64,000 nt of DNA, taken from positions 868,001 to 932,000 of the forward strand of contig NZ_SHKY01000001.1 in assembly GCF_004217545.1 (NCBI RefSeq), written 5' to 3'. A program made the position numbers and the translations under genes. The stretch is from Krasilnikovia cinnamomea (lineage in GTDB: Bacteria > Actinomycetota > Actinomycetes > Mycobacteriales > Micromonosporaceae). Shown here piece by piece: positions 16,829 through 26,085 of this stretch (the stretch's first letter is position 1; the number at the start of each line of letters is the position of its first letter). The notes beneath the pieces were generated by a model, which worked only from the letters and a program-made list of their open reading frames with translations, did not search any database and was not told the origin of the DNA.

Positions 16829-17310
16829 TCCACGCCACCATCGGCAGGGACGACCTGCCGGGGGTCCTGCGGGAAGTTGGCTTCGTCGAAGAGCACCCAC
16901 TCCCTCACCGCGATCTCATAGAGACGGCTGTGCGCCTCACCACGCGCCAGCAGTCCGGGATCTATGGCGCTGCTGGCGGCAGGCCAGCGCGTAAGAAAAG
17001 CCCGCACCCTGTCCTCCGTACCGATCGTGGGCAGCTCCCTGGCCGTTCCGACGAACGTGACGCCTCGGGTGACCTGGCCAAGCCCGGTAAGATCGATTGC
17101 GACGATGCTGCCGGCGACTCTGCCGTCGCGCCGGATGTTCTCGCAGTGTTGCCGTTGCTCCTTCGAGATGAAGTTCAGGGTGTCCGGGCCGAAGCCGCAT
17201 GAGTACCAGACGTTGCAGACATTCGGACCGCCGCTCGGCGACAGGGTGGCAACCTGCATCAGCTGGCCATTGCGCACGTATTCCTCCAAGAGCCGGCGTG
17301 CGTCATTCAT
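16825..17310 (-). CDS. Pyridoxamine 5'-phosphate oxidase-like flavin-binding protein
   Basis: 161 aa, ATG 17310 behind a GAGGGGG ribosome site. The split-barrel pattern is QLMQVATLSPSGGPNVCNVWYSC ... DTLNFISKEQRQHCENIRRD ... VAGSIVAID ... GVTFVGTARELP, as in PNPOx-like and F420/FMN-binding proteins. The specific cofactor cannot be decided. Its start lies inside the end of the regulator gene (8-base overlap), and its stop overlaps the VOC gene, so the three genes are translationally coupled. Confidence 0.8.
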   Translation of the reverse strand: MNDARRLLEEYVRNGQLMQVATLSPSGGPNVCNVWYSCGFGPDTLNFISKEQRQHCENIRRDGRVAGSIVAIDLTGLGQVTRGVTFVGTARELPTIGTEDRVRAFLTRWPAASSAIDPGLLARGEAHSRLYEIAVREWVLFDEANFPQDPRQVVPADGGVE

Positions 17311-18625
17311 CCGAACCCCCTCGAAGGGCACCCTGAGGCTGCCGGAGGGAGGAAAATACCTCCCGCCATTCGCTGGCAGCCTGACCGGCGGAAGGACCTA
17401 TGAGCCCGGTGAATTCCTTCGCACGCGCGACGACTGTCACCCCGTGATATGTGCGGCGATCGAGAACGGCGGCCGTCGCTAGCCGACACCCTTCCTGAAT
17501 TTCCCCAGCTTGAACGAACGCGCTTGCCTGCTCGAAGCGAGCGAGCGCAGGTTCGGTGGTTTCCGCAAAATCGTACCTGGCGATGGCGCGCTCGGCTGCG
17601 GCCGACGCCTCGTCGACCTGGGAGAGTTCCACCCATCCACGCGCCTCGTAAAAGTCAATCTTCTCTGGCAGAAAGGAAAAGATTCCCGGATGGATGAGAG
17701 ACTGATCCGATTGCCCGAGCACGTGTTTCGCCCTGTCGATCGCTCGCTCGAACGAATACCTGTCACCAAGCATGGCGTGCGCTTTGGCGGCGAAGCCCCA
17801 GAGCCACGCAGTCGCTGGAGTAGGGGTGACACGACCGTCGAGCCGGGGCCCCACTGTGTGCAGCACCTCGCGAGGATCCGGGCAATAGGTAGGGATGTAT
17901 GCGCTGCCCGCCAACGCGAGGTCTGACAGGAGCTGATCCCCCGCCGCATCTGCACATCGGCGCGCGATGCCGTACCAGTGCCCGGCGAGCGCGAACTGCC
18001 CCTCGTTGAACATGATCTCGCCTACCACGGTGGCGTACATCGCCGAGCACCGGACGAGCTCGCGGGCGATCGCCAGGGTCTGCTTCCGCGCGGCCAGCTT
18101 TCGGACCTCCCGAAATCGCATGAGCGCCTGATCCAGCAAGGTCGCCGGTGGTAGGCGGACGACACGGACGCCGAGGTCAACCGCTTCCTCCTGCAGTTGC
18201 CCCAGCCGGAGGGGTCCGACCGAGGAACCGTCGAGCGCTTCGTGCATCCGGTTCGGTTCGGACCAGAGCTTGTCCAGCAGAAATGGTGCGATGAGGGCAG
18301 CGCCGGACTTCAGCGCCCGTCGCCGGTTCGTCGGATTCCCCTTTCCGCTCCCCTGGGAAGCGTCCTCATCGGGTGGGAGGCTGAACAGTTCGGCGACTGT
18401 CCGACCAGGAAACATGCGTTCCAGGACCCGGCAATGGTCCGGGTGCGGTTTGGTCCTGATCCGACCGGACAGCCACCGCTGATATTGCTCGCGACCCGGT
18501 GCGCCCGCGGAAAGCGCGGCGTCGATGCGTCTGGCGACGCGTTCATACTCACGGCAGAAGGCCGGGTACGACTGCAGATGCCGCTCGGTCAGGAGCAACT
18601 TGAGCAACGTCGATGAGCGCGCCAT
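17303..18625 (-). CDS. HTH/TPR-type regulator of a small flavoprotein operon
   Basis: 440 aa, ATG 18625 with GGAGGG upstream. The N-terminus (TLLKLLLTERHLQSYPAFCR ... QYQRWLSGRIRT ... HCRVLERMFPGRTVAELF) matches the atypical HTH seen in many Streptomyces-type regulators. Then come a short hydrophobic stretch near 105-118 (ALKSGAALIAPFLL) and a long helical repeat region to about 420 that resembles TPRs. It probably regulates its own operon with the PNPOx and VOC genes. This gene includes the lowest-GC row I counted in the window (29 G/C of 60 at 17641-17700), consistent with horizontal transfer. Confidence 0.7.
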   Translation of the reverse strand: MARSSTLLKLLLTERHLQSYPAFCREYERVARRIDAALSAGAPGREQYQRWLSGRIRTKPHPDHCRVLERMFPGRTVAELFSLPPDEDASQGSGKGNPTNRRRALKSGAALIAPFLLDKLWSEPNRMHEALDGSSVGPLRLGQLQEEAVDLGVRVVRLPPATLLDQALMRFREVRKLAARKQTLAIARELVRCSAMYATVVGEIMFNEGQFALAGHWYGIARRCADAAGDQLLSDLALAGSAYIPTYCPDPREVLHTVGPRLDGRVTPTPATAWLWGFAAKAHAMLGDRYSFERAIDRAKHVLGQSDQSLIHPGIFSFLPEKIDFYEARGWVELSQVDEASAAAERAIARYDFAETTEPALARFEQASAFVQAGEIQEGCRLATAAVLDRRTYHGVTVVARAKEFTGLIGPSAGQAASEWREVFSSLRQPQGALRGGSDE

Positions 18626-18901
18626 GTGTGCCCTCCGGTCCGGTTTGCCAGCGGCAGGGTCAGCCTAATGCGCAGGATGCGGGGATCGGGGCGCGGATCC
18701 GGAGGAAGGCACTGATCGGCCCGATAAGCCGCCAAGAAGACATCGAGAAGCCAGCAGGATCCCGGTTCATGCCGTCTCGATGCCGCAGGCGCGCCCGGCA
18801 GGCTTCCTCACACGGCACCGGGGCCGGTGCTGAGACCGCCTCCACAAGGTACGGAAATCCGCCGGCCTCGGTGCTCCTCACTCCGAGAGAAGGGAACCGT
18901 C
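18626..18901. other. Divergent intergenic region
   Basis: 276 bases lie between two divergent gene starts and must hold both promoters. I see no clear palindrome, RNA structure or consensus -35/-10 pair that would justify a specific promoter call. Low GC continues through it. Confidence 0.3.
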
Positions 18902-19513
18902 TTGGACACCACCACACCCCCGCCGGCACAGGTTGGTCCGCGCGCCGCAGATATTCTCGCGCTGATCAAGAGCACGGAGGAGTTCCCCCGGCTGGAGAGG
19001 TCGTCGCAGGCGTACACCGACTGCTGGGCGACGTTCACCGGCTACCCCCTGGTCGCCAACTGGGACCTCACCGCCGACACACCGCCTCTGTTCGAGGAGG
19101 CGTTGCGGGTGCTCGCCCTCAAGTCCGCGGTGTTCGAGCTGTCCGGAGGCGATGAGCACACAGCCGAGCTGGAGATCAGCGCCCCGGTCGACGAGATGGT
19201 GCACGCGGTGCTGGCGCAGTACACGTTGTGCCAGGCGATGACCGGGAGGATCGGCATCCGGTTCGTGCACATGACCGACCAGGAACGGTTCAACTACGAG
19301 GCTGACGGCTATACCGACCAGTGTTACCGCGCAGGCGGATGGGGGGAGCCGAACCGGCGGTACTGGCTCAGCCGCGCGGAGATGGGCCGCAGGCTCGACA
19401 TCCTGGGCGTGAAGTACGAGAGCATCGGCATCCAGGCGGAAGGTCGGAGCCATCGGTTCAGCTTCGACGAGCCGACGCCGACCGAGGCTGCTGCAGCCGG
19501 CGTCACGGCCTGA
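18902..19513 (+). CDS. Hypothetical protein
   Basis: 203 aa if started at TTG 18902, seven bases after GAGAGAAGGG. A longer in-frame start at 18827 lacks such a site. The protein is soluble and acidic with no signal peptide. The visible core is ILALIKSTEEFPRLERS, TDCWATFTGYPLVANWDL, VDEMVHAVLAQYTLCQAM and HMTDQERFNYEADGYTDQCY. I do not recognise a family. It is divergent from the regulator operon and convergent with the next gene (10-base gap), inside the lower-GC segment. Confidence 0.55.
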   Translation: MDTTTPPPAQVGPRAADILALIKSTEEFPRLERSSQAYTDCWATFTGYPLVANWDLTADTPPLFEEALRVLALKSAVFELSGGDEHTAELEISAPVDEMVHAVLAQYTLCQAMTGRIGIRFVHMTDQERFNYEADGYTDQCYRAGGWGEPNRRYWLSRAEMGRRLDILGVKYESIGIQAEGRSHRFSFDEPTPTEAAAAGVTA

Positions 19514-19523
19514 ATCCAACGGC

Positions 19524-19976
19524 TCAGCGCCGTGCCAGCTCCACGGTCAGCACGCGGCGCATTGCGATCACGACGTCCCTCTCGGCGAAACGGTCACCGG
19601 CCAGCGTTTCGGCTGCCGCCAGTGCCTGATGGATCCGGGCCGGGCCGGCGGCGCGAACTACCGCGATGATCCACGCTTCGAGGTTGGTCACATCGTCGGG
19701 CAATTCCAAGGCGTCGCGAGTCGGTGCCGGCGGTTCCTCGGGAATCGTCGGCACCGGCAGGCCACCCGAACGGTACGCGCCCGGTGGAAGGCCGACACGG
19801 TACGGGTGGACGCATACCGGAACCCGGGTGTGGACGTCCACGCGGCAGCCGAGCTCCGGATCGTAACGGGACGTCGGGCCTGGACGGTCGGTCACATCGA
19901 ACTGCCCGAGGGGCAGCGACTGCGCCGGGCAGACGACGCACGTCGCGTCGATCAACTGCTCGGCCGTCATCGCCAT
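19524..19976 (-). CDS. Hypothetical cysteine-containing protein
   Basis: 150 aa from ATG 19976 (19970 is equally possible). An N-terminal CVVCP pair and later Cys residues (LGCRVDVHTRVPVCVHPYRVG) could bind a metal. The middle is Pro-rich. The C-terminus is a helical segment, NLEAWIIAVVRAAGPARIHQALAAAETLAG. No family is recognised. Its start is only 36 bases from the divergent HD-domain gene, so the promoters must be very short or shared. It lies in the lower-GC segment. Confidence 0.5.
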   Translation of the reverse strand: MAMTAEQLIDATCVVCPAQSLPLGQFDVTDRPGPTSRYDPELGCRVDVHTRVPVCVHPYRVGLPPGAYRSGGLPVPTIPEEPPAPTRDALELPDDVTNLEAWIIAVVRAAGPARIHQALAAAETLAGDRFAERDVVIAMRRVLTVELARR

Positions 19977-20012
19977 GCCAGCACAGTACATGTGCAAACC
20001 AGCTGAAAGCAG

Positions 20013-20600
20013 ATGCGAATGGGTGCACCGTCATTGCCCCGGACACCATTGGTCACCCAGGCGATCACGCTGGCCCGGCAATGGTGCCAGGGCCACGTCA
20101 TTGACGGGTCACCAGCCATCGGACACGCCCTCAAGGTGGCTCGCAAGGTCGTGGAACACCTGCCCGACGCTCCTGAGTCCCTGCTCGCTGCGGTGATCTT
20201 GCACGACGCGCCCTACTTCGCGCCTAAGGACCTCGACCTCGGACTCGTACTCACCGATCAGCTCAATCCCAGGGTGGTCCAGATCGTCCGGGCGATCCAG
20301 GAAGAGCATGACTGCCTGCACCACGCCGTAATCCCGGGAGTGAACGTCGGGGAGCCCGACGTGATTGTCGCCAGTGCGGCCGACAAGGTGGTCAGCATCG
20401 GCGCCATTCTGCGGCGCGCGCAGCGGCATCCGACGCCAGCCGCGTACTGGATGACTCGCCAGCCGTTTGTTGACCGCGTTCCCTACTTCGGCGCCTTTGC
20501 GACCGCGGCCGGGCCGATTCTGCCGATGACGCTGGCCGAAGAGTTGAAGACCGTTGTCGGTGCCGCGTACGCCGCGACCCGACATGCCGCGAAGCGCTGA
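20013..20600 (+). CDS. HD-domain protein (SpoT/RelA hydrolase-like)
   Basis: 195 aa from ATG 20013; ATG 20019 is also possible, and the first ~13 residues may not be real. An HD-type metal site is visible: the first His in IGHALKVARKVVEHL, then LLAAVILHDAPYF, and a later Asp in SAADKVVS. Its compact size and order resemble small HD hydrolases related to (p)ppGpp or nucleotide phosphohydrolases. There is no synthetase or regulatory domain. The substrate is unknown. It is monocistronic in the lower-GC segment. Confidence 0.65.
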   Translation: MRMGAPSLPRTPLVTQAITLARQWCQGHVIDGSPAIGHALKVARKVVEHLPDAPESLLAAVILHDAPYFAPKDLDLGLVLTDQLNPRVVQIVRAIQEEHDCLHHAVIPGVNVGEPDVIVASAADKVVSIGAILRRAQRHPTPAAYWMTRQPFVDRVPYFGAFATAAGPILPMTLAEELKTVVGAAYAATRHAAKR

Positions 20601-20687
20601 TCCGGTGGCGGTGTCGTAGCCGACTACCGCCGCACCTACGGGAAGCTGCCCAGCCGCACGCTCGATCACTAGCGGGCACGTCGGCTT

Positions 20688-21332
20688 CTATTCGATGCAC
20701 TTCTGGCCTTCGAGCGCGAGGGCGACACCGTCCACCTTGCCCTTCCTCACATCGATGCGGTAGCCGGCCTTGCGGTTGCCCGGCGTGTCCGCCCAGCCGT
20801 ACCCCGTGTCGCCGCCCCCGACAATCTCCTCCCAGTCCGGGTACGCCTTCCGAACTCCGTCGATCGAACTGCCCAGCCGGATACCCTCCGGCGTGCGGAT
20901 GCCGCCGTACATGTCGATACTCGACAGTCCCAGGCCGGGGGTGAAGAAGACGGTGGCGTTGGTACCCCGCAGCTTCGAGATGCCGCAGTGCCCGGTGAAG
21001 TCCTCGACCTTGTATCCGACGATCATTCCGGTCGCCCGGGCCTGTTCCAGGGTCATGCCCAGCTTGAGCGCGCCCAGGCCCTGGGGGCCCAGCACCAGGG
21101 CGGCCGGTGACGTCGACGGCTTCGGGCCGGCTGCGGGCGGCGTGGTGGACGGGGCCGGGGCGGGTGAGCCCGGAGCGGACGGGGCCAGGGCGGACGGGGC
21201 CAGGGCGGCGCTCGTGGGCGGGGAGCCTCCGGCGGGCGCCGCGTTGCCGTCCAGCCGCCGTGGGCCGTCGTCGCAGCCGGCCACCGCCAGCGCGCCGACG
21301 AGCACCACCCCGGCGAGTCGCGTCCTGGTCAT
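20688..21332 (-). CDS. Secreted lipoprotein with Pro/Ala linker
   Basis: 214 aa, ATG 21332. The signal peptide and lipobox are LAGVVLVGALAVAGC (Cys about 19). A Pro/Ala/Ser-rich linker (about 25-80) is followed by a folded domain: LGALKLGMTLEQARATG, TVFFTPGLGLSSIDMYGG, GIRLGSSIDGVRKAYPDWEE. The LGMT and LGSS repeats resemble extracellular domains of unknown function found in actinobacterial lipoproteins. It has normal high GC. It separates the low-GC segment from the aceB/uricase operon. Confidence 0.7.
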   Translation of the reverse strand: MTRTRLAGVVLVGALAVAGCDDGPRRLDGNAAPAGGSPPTSAALAPSALAPSAPGSPAPAPSTTPPAAGPKPSTSPAALVLGPQGLGALKLGMTLEQARATGMIVGYKVEDFTGHCGISKLRGTNATVFFTPGLGLSSIDMYGGIRTPEGIRLGSSIDGVRKAYPDWEEIVGGGDTGYGWADTPGNRKAGYRIDVRKGKVDGVALALEGQKCIE

Positions 21333-21459
21333 CTCGATCCCCCGTTCGGGTCTCCGTTGTTCGATCACCTGGTGCGATGCCGGAACGGGCGGCCCGGTTC
21401 GCAACTTCCGGTCTCGGTTCGGTAACGGGGCGATGGGGCGATTCGTCGGCGGACCGGGC

Positions 21460-22605
21460 TCAGCGGCCGGACAGGGCGGTCAGCTCCGCGCGGGTGAATC
21501 CGGCGTCGGTCAGGGCCCCGCAGTCGACGCCGCGCAGCAGGAACCCGGCGAGGGCGCGGGCGGTCGCGGGCTCGTCGGCGATCCCGCTGTCCTGCCGGTC
21601 CAGGTAACGCCGCAGGCGTTCGACGGCGGTGTCGCGGCCGTCGGCGAAGAACGCGTACGTGGCCGCATAGCGGGTGGGCAGCTGCGCCGGGTGCAGGTCC
21701 CAGCCCTGGTAGAAGCCGCGTTCCAGGGAGCGGCGGACGAGCCGGTGGTGCAGCTCCCACGCGGCGTGCACCTGCGCGGGGGTGCCCACGGGCAGCACGT
21801 TGGTGGAGCCGTCCGACAGGCGTACGCCGGTCTGGGCGGCGGCGGCCTGCATCACCGCCTTGGCGTGGTCGGCGGCCGGGTGCTCCATCGACTGGTACGC
21901 CGCCGCCACCCCCGCCGCCGCGCTGTAGTCGTACGTGCCGTAGTGCAGGCCGAGGCAGCGCCCGGCCGCGGCCGTGATGAGCCGGGCCACCGTGGCCGTG
22001 CCGTCCGCGCCCAGCACGGCCGCGGGCAGTTCGACCTGGATCTCGAAGCGCAGGGTCCCGGCGGCCAGGCCGTACGCCGACTCCAGGCGCTCGCACAGCC
22101 AGACCATCGCGGCTACCTGGTCGGCGCCGCTGACCTTGGGCAGCGTGATGACGAACGGGTCCGGATAGGACTCCAGGAACAGCTCCAGGGTGCGCAGGGC
22201 CCGGTGCCGGGTGGCGGCCTCCAGCGACTTGATCCGGATGCCGACGAACGGCGGCACCGGGCCCGCGCGCAGCACGGACACGGCGGTGCGGACCGCCGCG
22301 TCCTCCTGCGCGTCGTCGCGCACGCCGTAGCCGTCCTCGAAGTCGACGCGCAGGTCCTCGATCGGTTCGGTGGCGAGCTTCGCGCGCACCGCGTCAGCGC
22401 CCGGGAAACCGAAGCCGTACCGGTCCATCGCGGCGACCGCCTGTGTGCCCCACTCGCGGAAGTCCGCGATCCGGTCGGCGGGCACGTAGACGGTGTGCAC
22501 CGGCTGGCGCCCGGCGCGCTCGCCCGGGTAGCGCTCCGCGAGGAACGCGTCGTGGGCGGCGAGCCGGGCATCCAGCGCGGCACGGTCGGAGTCGCCGAGG
22601 CGCAT
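21460..22605 (-). CDS. DUF6986-type HpcH/CitE-fold aldolase-like protein coupled to malate synthase
   Basis: 381 aa, ATG 22605, which shares one base with the aceB stop (TGATG). The barrel pattern of HpcH/HpaI aldolase and citrate-lyase-beta relatives is visible: EDLRVDFEDGYGVR (acidic metal site), VGIRIKSLEAATRHRALRTL, PFVITLPKVSGADQVAAMV, LRFEIQVELPAAV and CLGLHYGTYDYSA. I recall this family, annotated DUF6986, next to aceB in other actinobacteria. Its reaction is undefined. In a urate-degrading operon, cleavage or formation of a C-C or C-N bond involving glyoxylate is a reasonable guess. Confidence 0.75.
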   Translation of the reverse strand: MRLGDSDRAALDARLAAHDAFLAERYPGERAGRQPVHTVYVPADRIADFREWGTQAVAAMDRYGFGFPGADAVRAKLATEPIEDLRVDFEDGYGVRDDAQEDAAVRTAVSVLRAGPVPPFVGIRIKSLEAATRHRALRTLELFLESYPDPFVITLPKVSGADQVAAMVWLCERLESAYGLAAGTLRFEIQVELPAAVLGADGTATVARLITAAAGRCLGLHYGTYDYSAAAGVAAAYQSMEHPAADHAKAVMQAAAAQTGVRLSDGSTNVLPVGTPAQVHAAWELHHRLVRRSLERGFYQGWDLHPAQLPTRYAATYAFFADGRDTAVERLRRYLDRQDSGIADEPATARALAGFLLRGVDCGALTDAGFTRAELTALSGR

Positions 22606-24152
22606 CAGTCGATGGCGTCGTACGCCACGGTCGTGAGGAAGTCCGCGAAGTCGTCGGCGAGGGCGACCCGCTCGAACAGCTTGCGGGCGTCGTCGAAGCG
22701 CCCGGCGGTCCACGCCTCGTCGCCGATGGCCTGACGGATCTTGACCAGTTCCTCGTCCTCGATCCGGCCCACGAGGTCGGCGGTGATCGGGGTCCCGTCC
22801 TCGAGGCGGACCCCGTTGTGGATCCACTGCCAGATCTGGGAGCGGGAGATCTCGGCGGTGGCCGCGTCCTCCATCAGGTTGTGGATGGCGACGGCGCCGT
22901 TGCCGCGCAGCCACGCCTCCAGGTACTGCAGCGCCACGTCGACGTTGTTGCGCAGCCCGGCCTCGGTGACCGCGCCCGGGGTGGCCGAGACGTCGAGCAG
23001 CTGGGCCGCCTCGACGGAGACGTCGTCGCGGAGCCGGTCGAGCTGGTTGGGCTTGTCGCCCAGCACCCGGTCGAAGACCTCCTGGCAGACCGGCACCAGG
23101 TCGGGGTGGGCCACCCAGGAGCCGTCGAAGCCGTCCCCGGCCTCGCGCTCCTTGTCCTCGCGGACCTTCGCGAGCGCCACCTCGTTGACCGCCGGGTCGC
23201 GGCGGCTGGGGATGAAAGCGGCCATGCCGCCCATCGCGAACGCGCCGCGCTTGTGGCACGTCGACACCAGCAGTTCCGTGTACGCCCGCATGAACGGCGC
23301 GGTCATCGTCACGGCGGCCCGGTCCGGCAGCACCATGTCCGGGTTGTCGCGGAAGTACTTGATGATGCTGAACAGGTAGTCCCACCGGCCCGCGTTGAGC
23401 CCGGCCAGGTGCGGGCGCAGCGCGTGGATGATCTCGTCCATCTCGAACGCGGCCGGAATCGTCTCGATGAGCACGGTGGCGCGGATCGTGCCGCGCGGGA
23501 TGCCGAGCGTGTCCTGGGCGTGGTCGAAGACGTCGTTCCAGAGCGCCGCCTCCAGGTGCGACTCCATCTTCGGCAGGTAGAAGTACGGCCCGCTGCCGCG
23601 CTCCAGCAGCTCCTTGGCGTTGTGGAAGAAGTACAGGCCGAAGTCGACCAGGGCGCCGACCGCGGGCTCGCCGTCCACCAGCAGGTGCCGCTCGTCGAGG
23701 TGCCAGCCGCGCGGACGCATGACGATCGTCGGGTACGGCCCGGCGCCCAGCTCGTACGTCTTGGCGGGGGTCTCCAGGCGGATGGTGCGGCGGATCGCGT
23801 CGTACAGGTTCTGCTGGCCGTCGGTCACGTTGGCCCAGTGCGGGGTGTTGGCGTCCTCCAGGTCGGCCAGCCACACCTTGGCGCCCGAGTTGAGCGCGTT
23901 GATGGTCATTTTCCGCTCGGTCGGGCCGGTGATCTCGACGCGGCGGTCGGTGAGGTCGGCCGGGGCGGGTGGCACGGTCCAGTCCCCGGCGCGAATGTCG
24001 GCGGTCTCGGGCAGGAAGCCCAGCGTGCCGCCCGCGGCGATCTCGGCGCGGCGCTGCGCGCGCCGGGCCAGCAGCTCGTTACGGCGGGGCCGGAACCGGC
24101 GGTTCAGGTCTTCGACGAACGCCACGGCCTCGGCGGAGAGGATCTCGGTCAC
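22605..24152 (-). CDS. aceB: Malate synthase A
   Basis: 515 aa, GTG 24152. It condenses glyoxylate with acetyl-CoA to malate. Family signatures are [33 protein letters not shown], catalytic region [59 protein letters not shown] and [16 protein letters not shown]. The length matches the A type, not the ~720-aa G type. It lies 89 bases downstream of uricase on the same strand, and no isocitrate lyase is nearby. Its job here is therefore probably to assimilate glyoxylate from ureides rather than to run the glyoxylate shunt. Confidence 0.96.
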   Translation of the reverse strand: MTEILSAEAVAFVEDLNRRFRPRRNELLARRAQRRAEIAAGGTLGFLPETADIRAGDWTVPPAPADLTDRRVEITGPTERKMTINALNSGAKVWLADLEDANTPHWANVTDGQQNLYDAIRRTIRLETPAKTYELGAGPYPTIVMRPRGWHLDERHLLVDGEPAVGALVDFGLYFFHNAKELLERGSGPYFYLPKMESHLEAALWNDVFDHAQDTLGIPRGTIRATVLIETIPAAFEMDEIIHALRPHLAGLNAGRWDYLFSIIKYFRDNPDMVLPDRAAVTMTAPFMRAYTELLVSTCHKRGAFAMGGMAAFIPSRRDPAVNEVALAKVREDKEREAGDGFDGSWVAHPDLVPVCQEVFDRVLGDKPNQLDRLRDDVSVEAAQLLDVSATPGAVTEAGLRNNVDVALQYLEAWLRGNGAVAIHNLMEDAATAEISRSQIWQWIHNGVRLEDGTPITADLVGRIEDEELVKIRQAIGDEAWTAGRFDDARKLFERVALADDFADFLTTVAYDAID

Positions 24153-24241
24153 GTGCGGGGCTCCCTTCGCAGCACTGCGGATGCCCGTACGTTACTGGCC
24201 GGTAGGGTGCGTGGCACAGCGGGCGTCCCACTGGATGAAGA

Positions 24242-25102
24242 TCACAAATACCAGTCCGCGGTCGCCGGGGGCGCGTCGTCGCGGGACACCGTGCCCTCGA
24301 TCAGCCCGTACGGCCGGTCCCCCGCCTGGAACACCTGGCCCGGGTTGTCCAGTCCGAACGGCGCCAGGTCGACCAGGTAGTGGTGCTTGTTCGGCAGCGC
24401 CAGCCGCACCTCGGCCACCTCCGGGCGCTGGCTCAGGACGACCGTGCCCATGGACAGCAGGGTCTGCTGCAGCGAGTGGCTGTACGTGTTGACGAACGCG
24501 GACACCAGCGCGTCCCGGACCCCGTCGAACGAGTCCGCCCAGTCCGCCTCGTCGCCGAGGTGGCGCCAGCGGGCGTTCACCGCCGTGGCGAGGATCCGGT
24601 CCGAGGTCTCCGCCAGCGTGGTGTACCGGTCCTTGATGAAGCCGTGGAACTCCGAGGCGGTCGTGTTCAGCAGCACCAGATCGGAGATTCCGGACACCAC
24701 CTGCACGCCGCCCGGATGCACCGTCACCGTGGCCGTCCGGGTCAGGTCGCCGGTGCGCTGGAACGAGTGCGGGCCCAGCCGCCGCCACCCGTACGACTCG
24801 ATCGTCACGGTCGCCGTGTCCACGTGTCCCACGGTCTTCACGAAGTGGCGGGCCAGCAGCAGCCCGAACGCCTCGGGCTCGCCCACGCCGTGCTCACGGG
24901 CGAACGCGTACACGGTGTTCTTCATCGTGTCGGTCGGCAGCACCGCACTGTTGTCGCCGGTCACGTGGGTGGCGGTCAGATCGCCCGCCAGGGACACGCT
25001 GACGTTGAGGTCGGCCAGCGCGTGGGTGTCGCCGTCGCGCACGACGCGGACCAGGCGGGTCTCCGCCTTGCCGTACCGGTTCGGCCCGAGCACGATCGCC
25101 AC
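24242..25102 (-). CDS. uox: Urate oxidase (uricase)
   Basis: 286 aa, GTG 25102, three bases after the hiuH stop. It oxidises urate to 5-hydroxyisourate without a cofactor. Tandem T-fold motifs are NRYGKAETRLVRV, the catalytic Thr region GDNSAVLPTDTMKNTVYAFA, VLLNTTASEFHGFIKDRYTTL, NTYSHSLQQTLLSMG and LPNKHHYLVDLAPFGLDNPG. Length and motif order are normal. Confidence 0.96.
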   Translation of the reverse strand: MAIVLGPNRYGKAETRLVRVVRDGDTHALADLNVSVSLAGDLTATHVTGDNSAVLPTDTMKNTVYAFAREHGVGEPEAFGLLLARHFVKTVGHVDTATVTIESYGWRRLGPHSFQRTGDLTRTATVTVHPGGVQVVSGISDLVLLNTTASEFHGFIKDRYTTLAETSDRILATAVNARWRHLGDEADWADSFDGVRDALVSAFVNTYSHSLQQTLLSMGTVVLSQRPEVAEVRLALPNKHHYLVDLAPFGLDNPGQVFQAGDRPYGLIEGTVSRDDAPPATADWYL

Positions 25103-25105
25103 GCG

Positions 25106-25468
25106 TCAACTCCCTCGGTAGGTGGTGTAGCCGTACCGGCTCAGCAGCAGCGGGACGTGGTAGTGCCGGTTCGGGTCGTGCACGTGGAAGGCCACCGTGA
25201 TCTCCGGGAAGAACGCCTTGCCACCCAGATACGGCTCCACATAGAACAGCAGGCGGTACCCGCCCGCCTGCCACTCGTGCATGCCCACCTGGTAGCGCAG
25301 GCGGCCGTCGTCGTCGGTACGGCCCTCGGCGACCGTACGCCAGCCGTCGGTGTCGTGGCGCTCCAGCCGCACGTACACGTCGCGGGCGGGCTCGCCCGCG
25401 ACGGTGTCCAGGATGTGGGTGGAGATCCGGGCGTGTGACTCCGGTTCGGTGCCGTCAGCCGAGCTCAT
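25106..25468 (-). CDS. hiuH: 5-hydroxyisourate hydrolase
   Basis: 120 aa, ATG 25468. It is a transthyretin-related protein that hydrolyses 5-hydroxyisourate to OHCU. Diagnostic features are the N-terminal ISTHILDTVAGEPA with the active His, RTDDDGRL, HYHVPLLLSRYGYTTYRGS, and the C-terminal YRGS tetrapeptide. Its start lies 14 bases inside the uraD gene, showing translational coupling. Confidence 0.95.
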   Translation of the reverse strand: MSSADGTEPESHARISTHILDTVAGEPARDVYVRLERHDTDGWRTVAEGRTDDDGRLRYQVGMHEWQAGGYRLLFYVEPYLGGKAFFPEITVAFHVHDPNRHYHVPLLLSRYGYTTYRGS

Positions 25469-25967
25469 CGAGCAGCCTCCACAGCCGCAACAGGGCGATC
25501 TTGCGCAGCTCGTCCGCCACGATCGCGCGCTCCCTTGTCTCGTCGTTGCCCAGCCGTTCCCGCGCGGCCGCGAGGATCTCCGCGGGTGTCTTGCCACTCG
25601 CGGAGATGAGGAAGACGTGGCCGAACCGCTCCTCGTAGGCCCGGTTCGCCTCGATCAGCGCCGCCCGGGTCGCGTCGTCCTCGGTCGCCGCCGCGGCCTG
25701 CTCGCGCCGCGACCACTGCGCCTCCCGGGAGTCACCCGCGGCGCGTTCGCCGATGCGCGGATGCGCGGACAGCCCCTTGAGGACGTCATCCCAGGTCAGG
25801 GCGGTGGCGGCCGCGTCGGCCGCGGCCAACAGCCGGACCCGATCCGGGTACGGGCGGCCCGCCGCGAGCGCGATACCCCACTCGGGAGCCGCGCAGCATG
25901 CGGCCAGCCGGGCCTCCAGATCGTGCGCGGGCAAGGAGTTGAACACCTCGACGCCGGCCAAGCTCAC
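25455..25967 (-). CDS. uraD: OHCU decarboxylase
   Basis: 170 aa, GTG 25967. It decarboxylates 2-oxo-4-hydroxy-4-carboxy-5-ureidoimidazoline to (S)-allantoin. The catalytic His and pocket are in LSAHPRIGERA; ALIEANRAYEERFGHVFLISASGKTPAEIL is strongly conserved. It is first gene of the minus-strand operon uraD-hiuH-uox, followed by aceB and the aldolase-like gene. A divergent gene (hrpB) starts 118 bases away. Confidence 0.95.
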   Translation of the reverse strand: MSLAGVEVFNSLPAHDLEARLAACCAAPEWGIALAAGRPYPDRVRLLAAADAAATALTWDDVLKGLSAHPRIGERAAGDSREAQWSRREQAAAATEDDATRAALIEANRAYEERFGHVFLISASGKTPAEILAAARERLGNDETRERAIVADELRKIALLRLWRLLDELG

Positions 25968-26085
25968 CCCCTCGTGCGCTGACGGACAGTCAAGCAGGCC
26001 GCAACGGATCGCGCATCGGTTTGCGAAGGAAATTACGCCGGTCGATCACCAGCGGCGCGGTGCCGGGGTGAGCGAGGATGGGCCG

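Noticed and set aside
16300..20680. Integrative element or prophage
   Set aside because: Lower GC suggests transfer, but I see no integrase, transposase, tRNA, att repeats or phage structural gene at either edge.
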